From Bacillota bacterium (GTDB lineage: Bacteria; Bacillota; UBA994), in NCBI GenBank assembly GCA_018333655.1, contig JAGXTJ010000023.1, positions 62,001 through 126,000 of the forward strand: a DNA stretch of 64,000 nt, given 5' to 3'. This document shows positions 24,950-33,396 of this stretch, piece by piece. Within the stretch, counting starts at the first letter, position 1; the number at the start of each line of letters is the position of its first letter. The position numbers were made by a program, and so were the translations under genes. Below the pieces are notes generated by a model. That model searched no databases, was not told the DNA's origin, and saw only the letters and a program-made list of their open reading frames with translations.

Positions 24950-26077
24950 ATGGTTAAGGATCACATAGACATGCTAGCTAAAGTTATCGGCCCGCGCGGC
25001 TCTGCCACCCAAGGCGAGAAAAAAGCGGCCGATTACGTCGCTGCGAAGCTTTCCGAGTGGGGTTACGAGGTACAAGTGCAGCCATTCCGTGCCCTTACTA
25101 CTTTTGGTTGGCTCTATATCGTCTTTTATCTCTGGCCCCTAGTAGCGTGGCTTCTCGGTTGGTGGTGGTTTGGCGCTCTTGGCGCTGTGTTGTTCTTTCT
25201 CGAGCTAAACACGGTGGCGACCCTGAGCAGGTTACTGCCCACCGGGCAAAGCCAGAATATTATAGCCAAGCACCGCGAGGGCAGTGGGCAGCAAGTAGTC
25301 TTGGTCGCCCATCTTGACAGCAGCAAGGCAGGGCTTAATTTTAGTCCACAAATGGTGCCGCACTTTCGCACCTCTTTTTTGGCCATGGTAGCTGCTATGG
25401 CCTCTGCCCCGGTCTTACTCGCCCTAGGCCTTGCACTAGGGGGTTTCTGGCATTTCGCCGCCTTAATCCCCTGTCTGTACCTGCTGACTATTTGTGGCAC
25501 CCTGCTGCACCGCGAACTATGGAACAACTACACCAGAGGTGCTAATGACAATGCCTCGGGGGTGGCTGCCGTGCTGGCCGTGGCCGAGAAAGTAAAAGCA
25601 AAACTGCCCGAGGGCGTTGCTTTAACTATTTTGCTCACCGGCTGCGAAGAGTCGGGCACCTATGGCATGGTGCGCTTTCTCGAACAACAGGGTGGGGAAT
25701 ACCGTCAGGCCTGGTTTGTTAACTTAGACAATATCGGCGCGGGCACCTTGCACTACATGTCAGGTGAGGGCATGTTTCCTACTTTTCGCTCCACGCCCGA
25801 AATTTTAATGGCCTGCCAAGCTGTAGCCAAGGCTAGACCCGACCTCGATGTCCGCCAAGGCGTCTACAACTTGCTCTCTACCGATGCCTTGCCCGCGCTA
25901 CAGAGGGGCTACAAAGCCATCAGCCTACTAGCCCTAGACGAAAACGGGCTCCTGCCTAACTGGCATTGGCCGACCGATACAGTAGACAATATAGACGAAA
26001 AGACCGTAACCACTGCCGTCGAGTTCTGCCTGGAACTCCTAGAGCAGATTTACCGCCGGCACCATAGGGGGGAGTAA
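24950..26077 (+). CDS. M28-family metallopeptidase with internal membrane helices
   Basis: About 375 residues. M28 zinc ligands are visible: AHLDSS (His121, Asp123), GANDNASG (Asp190), GCEESG (Glu223/224), VNLDNIG (Asp250) and a late HWPTDT His. Hydrophobic pairs at about residues 50-87 and 139-175 look like four membrane helices, the second pair lying between the first and second zinc ligands. Aminopeptidase activity is likely; the substrate is unknown. The frame opens at 24866 but ATG 24950 gives the family-like start. It is followed 3 nt later by the MntA gene. Confidence 0.8.
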   Translation: MVKDHIDMLAKVIGPRGSATQGEKKAADYVAAKLSEWGYEVQVQPFRALTTFGWLYIVFYLWPLVAWLLGWWWFGALGAVLFFLELNTVATLSRLLPTGQSQNIIAKHREGSGQQVVLVAHLDSSKAGLNFSPQMVPHFRTSFLAMVAAMASAPVLLALGLALGGFWHFAALIPCLYLLTICGTLLHRELWNNYTRGANDNASGVAAVLAVAEKVKAKLPEGVALTILLTGCEESGTYGMVRFLEQQGGEYRQAWFVNLDNIGAGTLHYMSGEGMFPTFRSTPEILMACQAVAKARPDLDVRQGVYNLLSTDALPALQRGYKAISLLALDENGLLPNWHWPTDTVDNIDEKTVTTAVEFCLELLEQIYRRHHRGE

Positions 26078-26080
26078 GTA

Positions 26081-26410
26081 ATGATTAGCAAGTGTTTGTC
26101 GAGTGGGGCAGAGGGAGGACGTGCGGAACTCTTGTCTGGGGTTAAGGCCGTGGTCTTGTCCTTCCTACAAGGGACGTCCGCTAAAGTTTATTTGTTTGGT
26201 TCCTTTGCCAAGAGCGAAGAAAGGCACAGCTCGGACATTGACCTTGCCGTCGACCATGCAGGGCAAGTCTCCCCACACATGTTTGCCACGCTGCGCGAGT
26301 TACTGCACGAGTCGTCCATACCTTACCAAGTAGATGTTGTAGACCTCTATCATGTGGCAGAGTCTTTCAGGACCAAAGTCAGGCAGGAGGGAATCCTATG
26401 GAGCGAGTAG
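26081..26410 (+). CDS. MntA-type nucleotidyltransferase antitoxin
   Basis: A 109-residue minimal nucleotidyltransferase. The active-site pattern is LFGSFAKSEERHSSDIDLAV (GS followed by DxD), with a later Asp in YQVDVVDL. In MntA-HepT systems such a protein modifies and neutralises the HEPN toxin by adding AMP to it. It starts with ATG 26081 and overlaps the HEPN gene by 13 nt. Assignment of the antitoxin role rests on the gene pair. Confidence 0.82.
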   Translation: MISKCLSSGAEGGRAELLSGVKAVVLSFLQGTSAKVYLFGSFAKSEERHSSDIDLAVDHAGQVSPHMFATLRELLHESSIPYQVDVVDLYHVAESFRTKVRQEGILWSE

Positions 26411-26811
26411 AAGAACGCCTTAACCAGGCCGTGAAGGCTGTAGCGGCTTTGTCTGAGGTAGTGGTCATTGACCAGGCTAGCGCTATCTGGCGCGACTCCG
26501 CGATTAAGCGCTTTGAGCTCGCCTTTGAAGCCACGTGGAAGGCCGCCAAGTTGGTCTTGCTCGTGCGTGAAGGCATCGAGGTCAGTAGCCCAAAAGGCGT
26601 GATCCGGTCATGTCGCGAAGTAGGCTGCCTCAGTGACGCACTTGCGACTGAGGCCCTCCTCATGGCTGACGACCGTAATTTAGCTGTTCACACCTATAAC
26701 GAGGAACTCGCAGAGCAAATTTATGGCAGACTAAAGAGCCATCTCACCGTGCTGCGTGCTTGGGTGGCTTCATTATCTGTAGGGGATAACGAGAAGCAGA
26801 CTGGAGGGTAG
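26398..26811 (+). CDS. HEPN-domain toxin (HepT/HI0074 type)
   Basis: A 137-residue helical protein with the HEPN RNase motif R-x4-H followed by Tyr: Arg93 to His98 in DDRNLAVHTY. Other family blocks are AIKRFELAFEATWKAAK and SPKGVIRSCREVG. HepT-type proteins are RNases held in check by their MntA partner, encoded just upstream. The C-terminal end runs into the repeat array: the last codons (GDNEKQTGG) are next to its first units. Confidence 0.85.
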   Translation: MERVEERLNQAVKAVAALSEVVVIDQASAIWRDSAIKRFELAFEATWKAAKLVLLVREGIEVSSPKGVIRSCREVGCLSDALATEALLMADDRNLAVHTYNEELAEQIYGRLKSHLTVLRAWVASLSVGDNEKQTGG

Positions 26812-27075
26812 AGGCAAGAAACAGGAAGCAAGAAACAGGAAGCAAGAAACAGGAAGCAAGAAACAGGAAACAAGAAGCAAGAAGCAAGAAACAAGAAGCA
26901 AGAAACAGGAAATAAGAAACAGGAGGCAAGAAACAGGAGGCAAGAAACAGGAGGCAAGAAACAGGAAGCAAGAAACAGGAAGCAAGAAACAGGAAATAAG
27001 AAACAGGAGGCAAGAAACAGGAAGCAAGAAACAGGAAGCAAGAAATAGGAGGCAAGAAACAGGAAGCAAGAGAGG
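26812..27075. repeat. Tandem array of 14-bp AGGAAGCAAGAAAC-like units
   Basis: About 260 bp of imperfect copies of AGGAAGCAAGAAAC, itself two 7-bp halves, with variants such as AGGAGGCAAGAAAC and AGGAAATAAGAAAC. Roughly 18 copies. There are no spacers, so it is not a CRISPR array. Frames across it are open only because the unit has no stop codons on the minus strand; they encode Phe/Leu/Pro/Ser/Cys repeats and are not genes. The complement of the 5277-5420 array is built from similar units. With the next repeat and terminator it fills the 427-bp gap to the MCP gene. Confidence 0.92.
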
Positions 27076-27114
27076 AACAAGGAGTTTGGTTGCGCGGCCG
27101 CACGTTTTCCATCT

Positions 27115-27160
27115 CTCTCTTTTCCACGCCTCTGTGTCCTCTGTGGTTGAAATCGTCTCC
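27115..27160 (-). repeat. 46-bp dispersed repeat, copy A (CCACAGAGGACACAGAGG core)
   Basis: Read on the minus strand this is the same 46 bp as 38729-38774 on the plus strand, with one mismatch. The core AACCACAGAGGACACAGAG recurs in non-coding DNA of many bacteria, to my knowledge. The two copies are inverted and bracket the chemotaxis and flagellin region. Confidence 0.85.
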
Positions 27161-27174
27161 TAAATCCTTATGGT

Positions 27175-27215
27175 AAAAAAAGACCCTCCCCGTTTATCGT
27201 GGGGAGGGTCTTTTT
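27175..27215. terminator. Bidirectional terminator after the MCP gene
   Basis: A perfect 10-bp GC-rich stem (GACCCTCCCC 27182-27191 with GGGGAGGGTC 27201-27210), T5 on one side and A7 on the other. It can end the MCP transcript (minus) and anything from the HEPN gene (plus). Confidence 0.88.
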
Positions 27216-27238
27216 GCTAGAGGTAAGGTGAGCTTAGT

Positions 27239-29077
27239 TTAGGTGCGGAACTTGCTCGCTGCGGTGTAAAGTGACTTGGCGAGCTCGCCTAGTTGCTGCC
27301 CTGCGGTGGCGCTCTCTTGGGAAGAGGCGGCGACTTCTTCGGTGATGGCGCCCAGATTTTCCATAGAGGCCGAGACTTCGTTGGCGGCTGCCGCCTGTTC
27401 TTCACCCGCTGCGGAGATGCCCTCGACCATGAGCGCGATATTGTTTATCTGCGCCACGATGTTCTCTAGGGCCTCTTGCGCGCTCTTGGCTCCCGCGGCG
27501 CCCTGCGTGCTGATAGTTACTGCGCCGTCTATCTGCCCCTGTATAGAGGCGATGAGCTTGGTAATCTCCTTAGTCGACTGCCTGCTTTGCTCAGCTAGGC
27601 TACGCACCGCGTCGGCCACGACGGCAAAGCCTCGGCCGTGCTCGCCCGCCCGCGCGGCCTCGATAGCGGCGTTTAGTGCCAGTAAGTTCGTTTGGTCCGA
27701 GATATCGTCAATGGCAGAGACAATGCCACCGATTTGCTTGGAAACAGTAGAAAGCGCTAAGACGCTTTCTTGCACCGTCTTTAAGGAATTTATGGAGTTA
27801 CCTACCCTGGCGGTTCCCTCGGCGGCAGCGGTGCGAGCATTAGAGCTGGCAGCCGTGGCGCTCTGGGCATTAGCGGCAATTTCCTCGGTAGCGGCGGCCA
27901 ATTGCTCGAGCGTGCGCGAGATTTCTTGGGTAATTCCTGCTTGGCTGTCGTTACCAGCGGCGACTTCTTTAATGCTGCCGCTAATAAGGCCCGATTTGTC
28001 TGCCAAGGCAAAGGAAGCAGCCTGTGCTCCTGAAATCATGGTGCGCAGGTCGCCAATCATCTGGGCGAAAGCGCGCGAGAGATCGCCTAGTTCGTCTGTA
28101 TCATTACCGGCTGTGTAGGCATAAGTCAGGTCACCGCCAGCCACGGCCTGCACTCCCTTGACGACGGGTACTAGGCGCGAAGTGAGACGCGAAGCATAAA
28201 CCCAGGCCCCGATGCTAGCAGCAGCAATGAGAAACGGGAAGGCAATCGCCATAAACCAAACTACTGACATGGCGTCGGCGCGTATCTCCCTTACGCCAAC
28301 CTCGGCCACCACCACTAGGTTTGGCCCTGGCACCAACTCCATTTTACCAAAGACATCTAGTCCCTGGTAGTTTATGTAACGGCCAAAGAACTTGCCCTCG
28401 GCTCCTGGCGCAAAGCGTTCTAGCGCTGGGGCGGAGGCCTGCAAGGCTAGAGGAGCCTGTTCTACAAAGCGGCTGGCAGTGACAAACAAACCCTCGCGAT
28501 TGACGAGGTAGCGCTCGCCGGTATGTTCAAAATGGCTCAGGGGCAGGTAGGGATCAGTGGCCAGCGGGGTGGCAATGGTTACTGCTCCGACGATGGCATT
28601 CCTTTGGTTGCGCACCGGCGCGGCAAAAACCCAGACTAACGAGCCATCAATAGCAGATTTGCGAATGGCACTCGAGGGCACCCCCCTGAGGGCACCCTGT
28701 ACATGCTCCTGGGCTGAGAGGTCAAGCACGGCGTTAGCCGTGTTCAGGTTAGACACGCCCTGCGCATCGGTCAGGGTAATCGAGGCCACATTGGCCAAGT
28801 CTGCCCGCGTGCGGGTCAGTAAGTCGAATATAGCGGTATTGTTTCCCGTGAGAAGCGTAGGCGACATGGCCAACTTAGTAGCATGAGAAAGCAGTGCGTC
28901 ATGCCTTACTCTCAAAGTATTTATCAAACCCTCGTGCTTCCCCGCGAGAATTGCCTGCGCCGCTTCGTCCATGGTGTAGACATTGCGCAGTACAGTAGCC
29001 ACCCCAAAGCCCACAAGAGGCAGTGTGCATACCAGTATCATGACGAAAACAAGCTTTGCCCGTAGTGTCTTTAGCAT
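27239..29077 (-). CDS. Methyl-accepting chemotaxis protein with a periplasm-side Cache domain
   Basis: A 612-residue transmembrane receptor: TM1 about 8-30, an extracellular double-Cache-like sensor about 35-268, TM2 about 271-293, a HAMP region, then the signalling domain with the highly conserved tip [20 protein letters not shown] and the [18 protein letters not shown] segment. It relays ligand signals to CheA through a coupling protein. It is transcribed away from the CheW-Cache gene; its sensor (187-265) closely resembles residues 278-356 of that protein. ATG 29077 follows GGGGAGAGAAT on the minus strand. Confidence 0.95.
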   Translation of the reverse strand: MLKTLRAKLVFVMILVCTLPLVGFGVATVLRNVYTMDEAAQAILAGKHEGLINTLRVRHDALLSHATKLAMSPTLLTGNNTAIFDLLTRTRADLANVASITLTDAQGVSNLNTANAVLDLSAQEHVQGALRGVPSSAIRKSAIDGSLVWVFAAPVRNQRNAIVGAVTIATPLATDPYLPLSHFEHTGERYLVNREGLFVTASRFVEQAPLALQASAPALERFAPGAEGKFFGRYINYQGLDVFGKMELVPGPNLVVVAEVGVREIRADAMSVVWFMAIAFPFLIAAASIGAWVYASRLTSRLVPVVKGVQAVAGGDLTYAYTAGNDTDELGDLSRAFAQMIGDLRTMISGAQAASFALADKSGLISGSIKEVAAGNDSQAGITQEISRTLEQLAAATEEIAANAQSATAASSNARTAAAEGTARVGNSINSLKTVQESVLALSTVSKQIGGIVSAIDDISDQTNLLALNAAIEAARAGEHGRGFAVVADAVRSLAEQSRQSTKEITKLIASIQGQIDGAVTISTQGAAGAKSAQEALENIVAQINNIALMVEGISAAGEEQAAAANEVSASMENLGAITEEVAASSQESATAGQQLGELAKSLYTAASKFRT

Positions 29078-29112
29078 AAATTCTCTCCCCTACCTGCATA
29101 TTAACTACCATT

Positions 29113-29141
29113 AGAATAATTTGCGCCATCACTATTGTCAA
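29113..29141 (-). promoter_or_regulatory. SigA-like promoter of the MCP gene
   Basis: Minus strand: TTGACA (plus 29136-29141), 17-bp spacer, TATTCT (29113-29118), 36 nt before the ATG. No good SigD match was found for this direction. Confidence 0.55.
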
Positions 29142-29190
29142 TCAGGCGCACTCGTAAACGGTCAAATTGGCAACACTTTATTTTTGCTAC

Positions 29191-29217
29191 TAAATACTTG
29201 CCACTTAAAGCCGATTA
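29191..29217 (+). promoter_or_regulatory. SigD promoter of the CheW-Cache/cheA/cheB/flgM run
   Basis: TAAA at 29191-29194, exactly 15 bp, then GCCGATTA at 29210-29217. The SigD/FliA-type consensus in Bacillus is TAAA-N15-GCCGATAA, so only one base differs. The first gene starts 42 nt downstream. SigD itself is encoded at 61020. Confidence 0.85.
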
Positions 29218-29259
29218 GACAATAATAGAAGCAAAGATAAGTGCAATTGGAGGTCGGTT

Positions 29260-30414
29260 ATGAGTCAGGATTTGCAGCTTGTAATTTTTGCCTTGGATAG
29301 AGAGTACTACGGCATTGAAACGCGGCTAGTCACCGAGATTTCGCGCCTTGAGGCGCTGACTTTTGTACCGCGCACCGCCAAGCACATCGCCGGTGTAGTC
29401 AACTTGCGGGGGAAGATTACCCCCGTCATTTGTCTGCGCGCGCGGCTCGGCCTGCCGCCGCGCGTTGACAGCAAGGAGACGCGCATAATCTTTGTCGAAG
29501 TCGAGGAAGTATTGGTCGGCCTAGTTGTCGATGCCGTGCTTGAAGTAAGTGATATCGCCGCCGCGCTCATTACCGCGCCGCCGGCGGTTATTTCTGCCCC
29601 CTTTGTGCTCGGGGTGTGCCACTACAAGCAGCAAAATGCCGAGCATTCGGCGCGAGTAACCCTAGATGCCCTCGTGCAGCAAGAGAAAAACGCCATTGCC
29701 CTGCGCCTCTCGGAGATGCAGGGGCAAGTTAAGCTGCTGGCAGAACTACCGCTCTGGCAGACAGCTGCCAATGCTCTGGCCACGGCAGAGCTGTTTACGC
29801 GCCGCATCCAACTGCGCGCTATTGAGAACATCGCCATTACCGACCTCACTGGCCACAGCCTAGTGAACACCGCGCACAAGCCGTTGGACTTGTCAAAACT
29901 CAAGTATGTCCACAAGTCGCTTACTGGCGCGCCCGCGCATGAAATAGTCGTTTCGGCTGTTGACGGCGGCATTATCCTGGCGGTATCTGAGCCTCTGCGC
30001 AGCCCGCAGGGACAGGTAGTTGGCGTCATTTTGATGACCACAGATTTGTCTAAGGACCAGAGCCTTGAGTTTGCCCCCTTTGGTCAGACGGGCGAGCGCT
30101 ACTTAGTAGACCGCAACGGGCACTTTATTACCAAAAGCCGTTTTATGGAAAACGCAGTGCTTCTAAGGCAGGCTGCCTCTGCGCCCGCCCTTGACTTGTT
30201 TGTCGATAAATCCCTGCCGAGCTTTTTTGGGCGGTATTTAAACTATCGCCAGCACGAAGTCTATGGCGCCATGAACTACTTGGCGGCTCTCGATGTGGTC
30301 GTCGTAGCAGAGCAAGAGGTAGTAGAGACGACAGGGGAGATACTGGTGGTCTTGCTTGACCCCGCCCGACTATTTACCCAAGAACTAACGGCCAGGCAAG
30401 GGGTGATTTCATGA
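29260..30414 (+). CDS. CheW coupling protein with a Cache sensor domain inserted in the CheW fold
   Basis: A 384-residue soluble protein with no transmembrane helix. Residues 1-123 are most of a CheW domain (LVIFALDREYYGIE, VVNLRGKITPVICLR, EVLVGLVVDAVLEV); residues about 124-359 match the MCP sensor encoded opposite (GERYLV, SRF, FFGRY, VVVVAE); residues 360-378 (GEILVVLLDPARLF) are the closing CheW strand and helix. A Cache domain has thus been placed in the last CheW loop. CheW links receptors to CheA. It is the only CheW-like adaptor here, SigD-controlled, overlapping cheA by 4 nt. It would sense a cytoplasmic ligand or the receptor itself; this is inference. Confidence 0.88.
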   Translation: MSQDLQLVIFALDREYYGIETRLVTEISRLEALTFVPRTAKHIAGVVNLRGKITPVICLRARLGLPPRVDSKETRIIFVEVEEVLVGLVVDAVLEVSDIAAALITAPPAVISAPFVLGVCHYKQQNAEHSARVTLDALVQQEKNAIALRLSEMQGQVKLLAELPLWQTAANALATAELFTRRIQLRAIENIAITDLTGHSLVNTAHKPLDLSKLKYVHKSLTGAPAHEIVVSAVDGGIILAVSEPLRSPQGQVVGVILMTTDLSKDQSLEFAPFGQTGERYLVDRNGHFITKSRFMENAVLLRQAASAPALDLFVDKSLPSFFGRYLNYRQHEVYGAMNYLAALDVVVVAEQEVVETTGEILVVLLDPARLFTQELTARQGVIS

Positions 30415-32357
30415 AAAGTAATGAATATCTACAGTTATTTTTAGACGAAACAGAGGAGATGGTCGACCGTTTAGCGACTAATCTTGTCTCCTTAGAGAAA
30501 AAACCTTCCGACCATGAGCTCATCTCCGTCGTCTTTCGCGACGCGCACACCATTAAAGGCTCCGCCGGAGCCATGGGCTACACCCAGATGGCGAGCATTG
30601 CGCACCATATGGAGAGTGTGCTGAGCCTTTTGCGTGAGAAAGAGCTTGCCCCCACGGCGCTAGTTTTTACGGCCCTGCTTGGCGCTCTCGACTTACTCAA
30701 AAATATTAAGCAAGATATTTATCGCTCGGGTAGCGAGGGGCAGTACAATCTCGCGCCGGTTATTGCTGAGCTAGGTTCTTTTGGCAGCAACGCACAAGTC
30801 GCGAGCGCCACCGACGCCTTGCCACCCGCCGCCAGCGCGGCGCAGAGCGCAGGTACCAACTCGGCTGCGGCTCTGGAGTACAAAGTAGAAGTGACGCTTC
30901 GCCCTGATGCCCCCATGAAGGGGGTGCGGGTGTTTCTCTTGCTACAGATCTTGCGCGGCCTAGGGTCGGTGCTAAACTGTGACCCGGCTGAAGAACAGCT
31001 CTTAAATGAAAAGTTTGAGCAGCGCTTTGCCGTGGTGCTGTCTACCGAGCGGCACAGCGATGAAGTCCTAGCCATGCTTGGCAATGACGGTGATGTTGAA
31101 GATGTACGAGTTGCCCCTGTAGCGGCCAAGAAAGTTGAAGCCGAGGGCTCTGACAAGGCAACTGTCACTAAGGCCGATACTCGTCAGCACTCGGTGCGGG
31201 TCGATGTGCGCAAGCTTGAGGCCCTAATGAACTTAGTGGGTGAGCTGGTTATAGAGCGCAATCGCCTGGCCAATGTCGCTACGCACCTAGAGCGACAAAA
31301 CAAAGAGGATGAAAATGTGCGTACCCTGATGGCTGTTTCTAGTCAACTAGGGCGCATCACGGGCGACTTACAGCGCGAAATAATGAAGGTACGCATGGTG
31401 CCCATCGCCCAGCTCTTTGGCACCTTCCCGCGCTTGGTGCGCGACTTGGCCCAGAACTTAGAAAAAAATATTGAGCTAGAGCTCGAAGGCACCGATACCG
31501 AGCTAGATCGCACCATCGTCGAAGAGGTGAGAGACCCTCTTATCCATTTAGTGCGTAATTCCGTCGATCACGGTGTCGAGACCCCCAGCGAACGCCAAAA
31601 AAAGGGCAAACCACCCACGGGGCGAGTGCTGCTCAGCGCCCGCCACGAGGACAACCAGGTGGTTATCTCTGTTAAGGATGATGGCGGCGGCATAGATGCG
31701 GCCAAAGTGGCGCGCAAAGCGGTGGCCATGGGGCTACTCACAGAAAGCGACCTAGCGGGGCTTAGCGAAGCGCAAAAGCAGCGTCTCATTTTGCTGCCCG
31801 GCTTAAGCACCGCCGCCGCCGTTAGCAATGTCTCGGGGCGCGGCGTGGGCATGGACATAGTGCGTAGTCAAATTGAAAAGCTCGGCGGCAGTGTCGACAT
31901 TGCCAGCACCCTAGGGCAGGGCACCGAGTTTACTATTCGCCTGCCCCTCACCTTGGCTATCTTCCGCGCTTTGTTAGTGAGCGCCAATAATTTAGACTAC
32001 GCCCTGCCTATCGCCACCGTTATCGAGACACGCAAGCTAAACCCCGCCGATTTACGCGTGGTTAAGGGGCGTGAATGCTTGGTGTTGCGCGAGCAAATTG
32101 TGCCCGTGGTCGCCTTGCATACCCTTTTCGCTCTGCCCGCCCCGCAGAAAAAACCGCAGAGCTTAGTCGTAGCGGCGAGTGGAGCCACTAAAGTTGGGCT
32201 ACTCGTTGACCGATTACTAGGTGAACAAGAAGTAGTGCTTAAACCCCTAGGCCCCTTTTTCGCCCAGAACAAAGAGTTGGCTGGTGCCACCATCTTGGGC
32301 GATGGGCGGGTAGTGCCCATTCTCGACATCAATGGCCTACTGGGGTTGATGTCCTAG
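30411..32357 (+). CDS. cheA: Chemotaxis histidine kinase CheA
   Basis: A 648-residue kinase with the full domain set: P1/HPt with His46 in DAHTIKGSAGAMGY, a P2-like response-regulator binding domain about 155-240, P3 dimerisation (VDVRKLEALMNLVGELVIERNRL region), P4 ATPase with the N box (HLVRNSVDHGVE), G1 (DDGGGID) and G2 (GRGVGMD), and a P5 CheW-like domain at the end. It phosphorylates CheY and CheB in response to receptors. Starts ATG 30411, overlapping the CheW-Cache gene; 2 nt before cheB. No cheY is found in the window. Confidence 0.97.
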   Translation: MKSNEYLQLFLDETEEMVDRLATNLVSLEKKPSDHELISVVFRDAHTIKGSAGAMGYTQMASIAHHMESVLSLLREKELAPTALVFTALLGALDLLKNIKQDIYRSGSEGQYNLAPVIAELGSFGSNAQVASATDALPPAASAAQSAGTNSAAALEYKVEVTLRPDAPMKGVRVFLLLQILRGLGSVLNCDPAEEQLLNEKFEQRFAVVLSTERHSDEVLAMLGNDGDVEDVRVAPVAAKKVEAEGSDKATVTKADTRQHSVRVDVRKLEALMNLVGELVIERNRLANVATHLERQNKEDENVRTLMAVSSQLGRITGDLQREIMKVRMVPIAQLFGTFPRLVRDLAQNLEKNIELELEGTDTELDRTIVEEVRDPLIHLVRNSVDHGVETPSERQKKGKPPTGRVLLSARHEDNQVVISVKDDGGGIDAAKVARKAVAMGLLTESDLAGLSEAQKQRLILLPGLSTAAAVSNVSGRGVGMDIVRSQIEKLGGSVDIASTLGQGTEFTIRLPLTLAIFRALLVSANNLDYALPIATVIETRKLNPADLRVVKGRECLVLREQIVPVVALHTLFALPAPQKKPQSLVVAASGATKVGLLVDRLLGEQEVVLKPLGPFFAQNKELAGATILGDGRVVPILDINGLLGLMS

Positions 32358-32359
32358 CT

Positions 32360-33385
32360 ATGAGTAACGAGAAGAAAGTACGCGTACTTGTTGTCGATGA
32401 CTCACCCTTTATGCGGCAGCTCATTGGCAATATCATCGGTGGCAGTGCCGACCTTGAGGTCGTGGGCATTGCCCGCGATGGCAAAGAAGCCGTAGAAAAA
32501 TGCCGCGATTTACGGCCAGACGTTTTGACCCTAGACATAGAGATGCCGGTAATGACCGGTCTCGAAGCCCTAGCCGTCATTATGCGCGAAACGCCGACCC
32601 CCGTGGTCATGGTCAGCAGCCTTACTAAGGCCGGCGCGAAAGAGACCCTGCAAGCGCTAGAAATAGGCGCGATTGACTTTATTGCTAAGCCAGAGCGCGC
32701 CGCCAATACCTTCGATTTAGCGGCCACCATCTTGCCGAAACTCCGCGCCGCAGCAGGCGTGGTGTGGCCTCGGGCAGCGCGTCGCCTCGAAGTAGGCGTA
32801 CCTGCGCCGCGCACCTACGACCTAGTACTTATCGGTTGCTCTACCGGGGGTCCGGCCGCCCTGCAGCACATCGTGCCCGCCTTGCCCGCGAATAGCTCCC
32901 TGCCAGTGGTAATCGCGCAGCATATTCCGGGTACCTTTACGGGGCCCATGGCGCAGCGGCTAGGGCAGCTGGGCAAGGTCAAAGTGGTAGAGGCGCAAGA
33001 CGGCATGCCGCTTACAGGCGGGGTAGTCTACATCGCCCCGGGCGGGCTTCATACAGTGGTGCGTAAAGATCGCCTGCGCTGCTACTTGCAGGTTCTACCT
33101 GCCGAACATGTAGCGACACCCTTTCGCCCAAGTGTCGACGTACTCTTTAAGAGTGCCGAGGAATATGGCAGCAGTGTCTTGGCCGTAATCCTTACGGGCA
33201 TGGGGCAGGATGGCTTAGAAGGTGCTAAGGTGCTGCACCGCGCAGGCGCCCATATACTGGCCGAATCCGAAGAGTCCGCCATCATTTACGGCATGCCCCG
33301 CGCGGTAGCCGAAGCCAACTTAGCACACGGAGTGCTTAGTCTACGTCAAATTACGGAGTTTTTGCAAAAAGCCATGCAAAGATAG
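32360..33385 (+). CDS. cheB: Protein-glutamate methylesterase/glutamine deamidase CheB
   Basis: A 341-residue protein: an N-terminal receiver domain with phospho-acceptor Asp59 (VLTLDIEMPVMTG) and acidic DDS pocket, then the esterase domain with the catalytic triad in IGCSTGGP (Ser), AQHIPGTFT (His) and TGMGQDGLEG (Asp). It removes methyl groups from receptors, giving adaptation. No cheR lies in the window, so the methyltransferase must be elsewhere. Confidence 0.96.
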   Translation: MSNEKKVRVLVVDDSPFMRQLIGNIIGGSADLEVVGIARDGKEAVEKCRDLRPDVLTLDIEMPVMTGLEALAVIMRETPTPVVMVSSLTKAGAKETLQALEIGAIDFIAKPERAANTFDLAATILPKLRAAAGVVWPRAARRLEVGVPAPRTYDLVLIGCSTGGPAALQHIVPALPANSSLPVVIAQHIPGTFTGPMAQRLGQLGKVKVVEAQDGMPLTGGVVYIAPGGLHTVVRKDRLRCYLQVLPAEHVATPFRPSVDVLFKSAEEYGSSVLAVILTGMGQDGLEGAKVLHRAGAHILAESEESAIIYGMPRAVAEANLAHGVLSLRQITEFLQKAMQR

Positions 33386-33396
33386 AGGTGTGCCCA

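Noticed and set aside
26812-27075. Possible CRISPR array
   Set aside because: Units are 14 bp and directly adjoining, with no unique spacers and no cas genes near.
26721-27127. Several long minus-strand frames across the 14-bp array (Phe/Leu/Pro/Ser/Cys repeats)
   Set aside because: They exist in all three frames because the repeat unit lacks stop codons on that strand; no ribosome binding site and no protein-like composition.
29162-29188. SigD promoter for the MCP on the minus strand (TAAA-N14-ACCGTTTA)
   Set aside because: Three mismatches in the -10 and a short spacer; the TTGACA/TATTCT pair is better.
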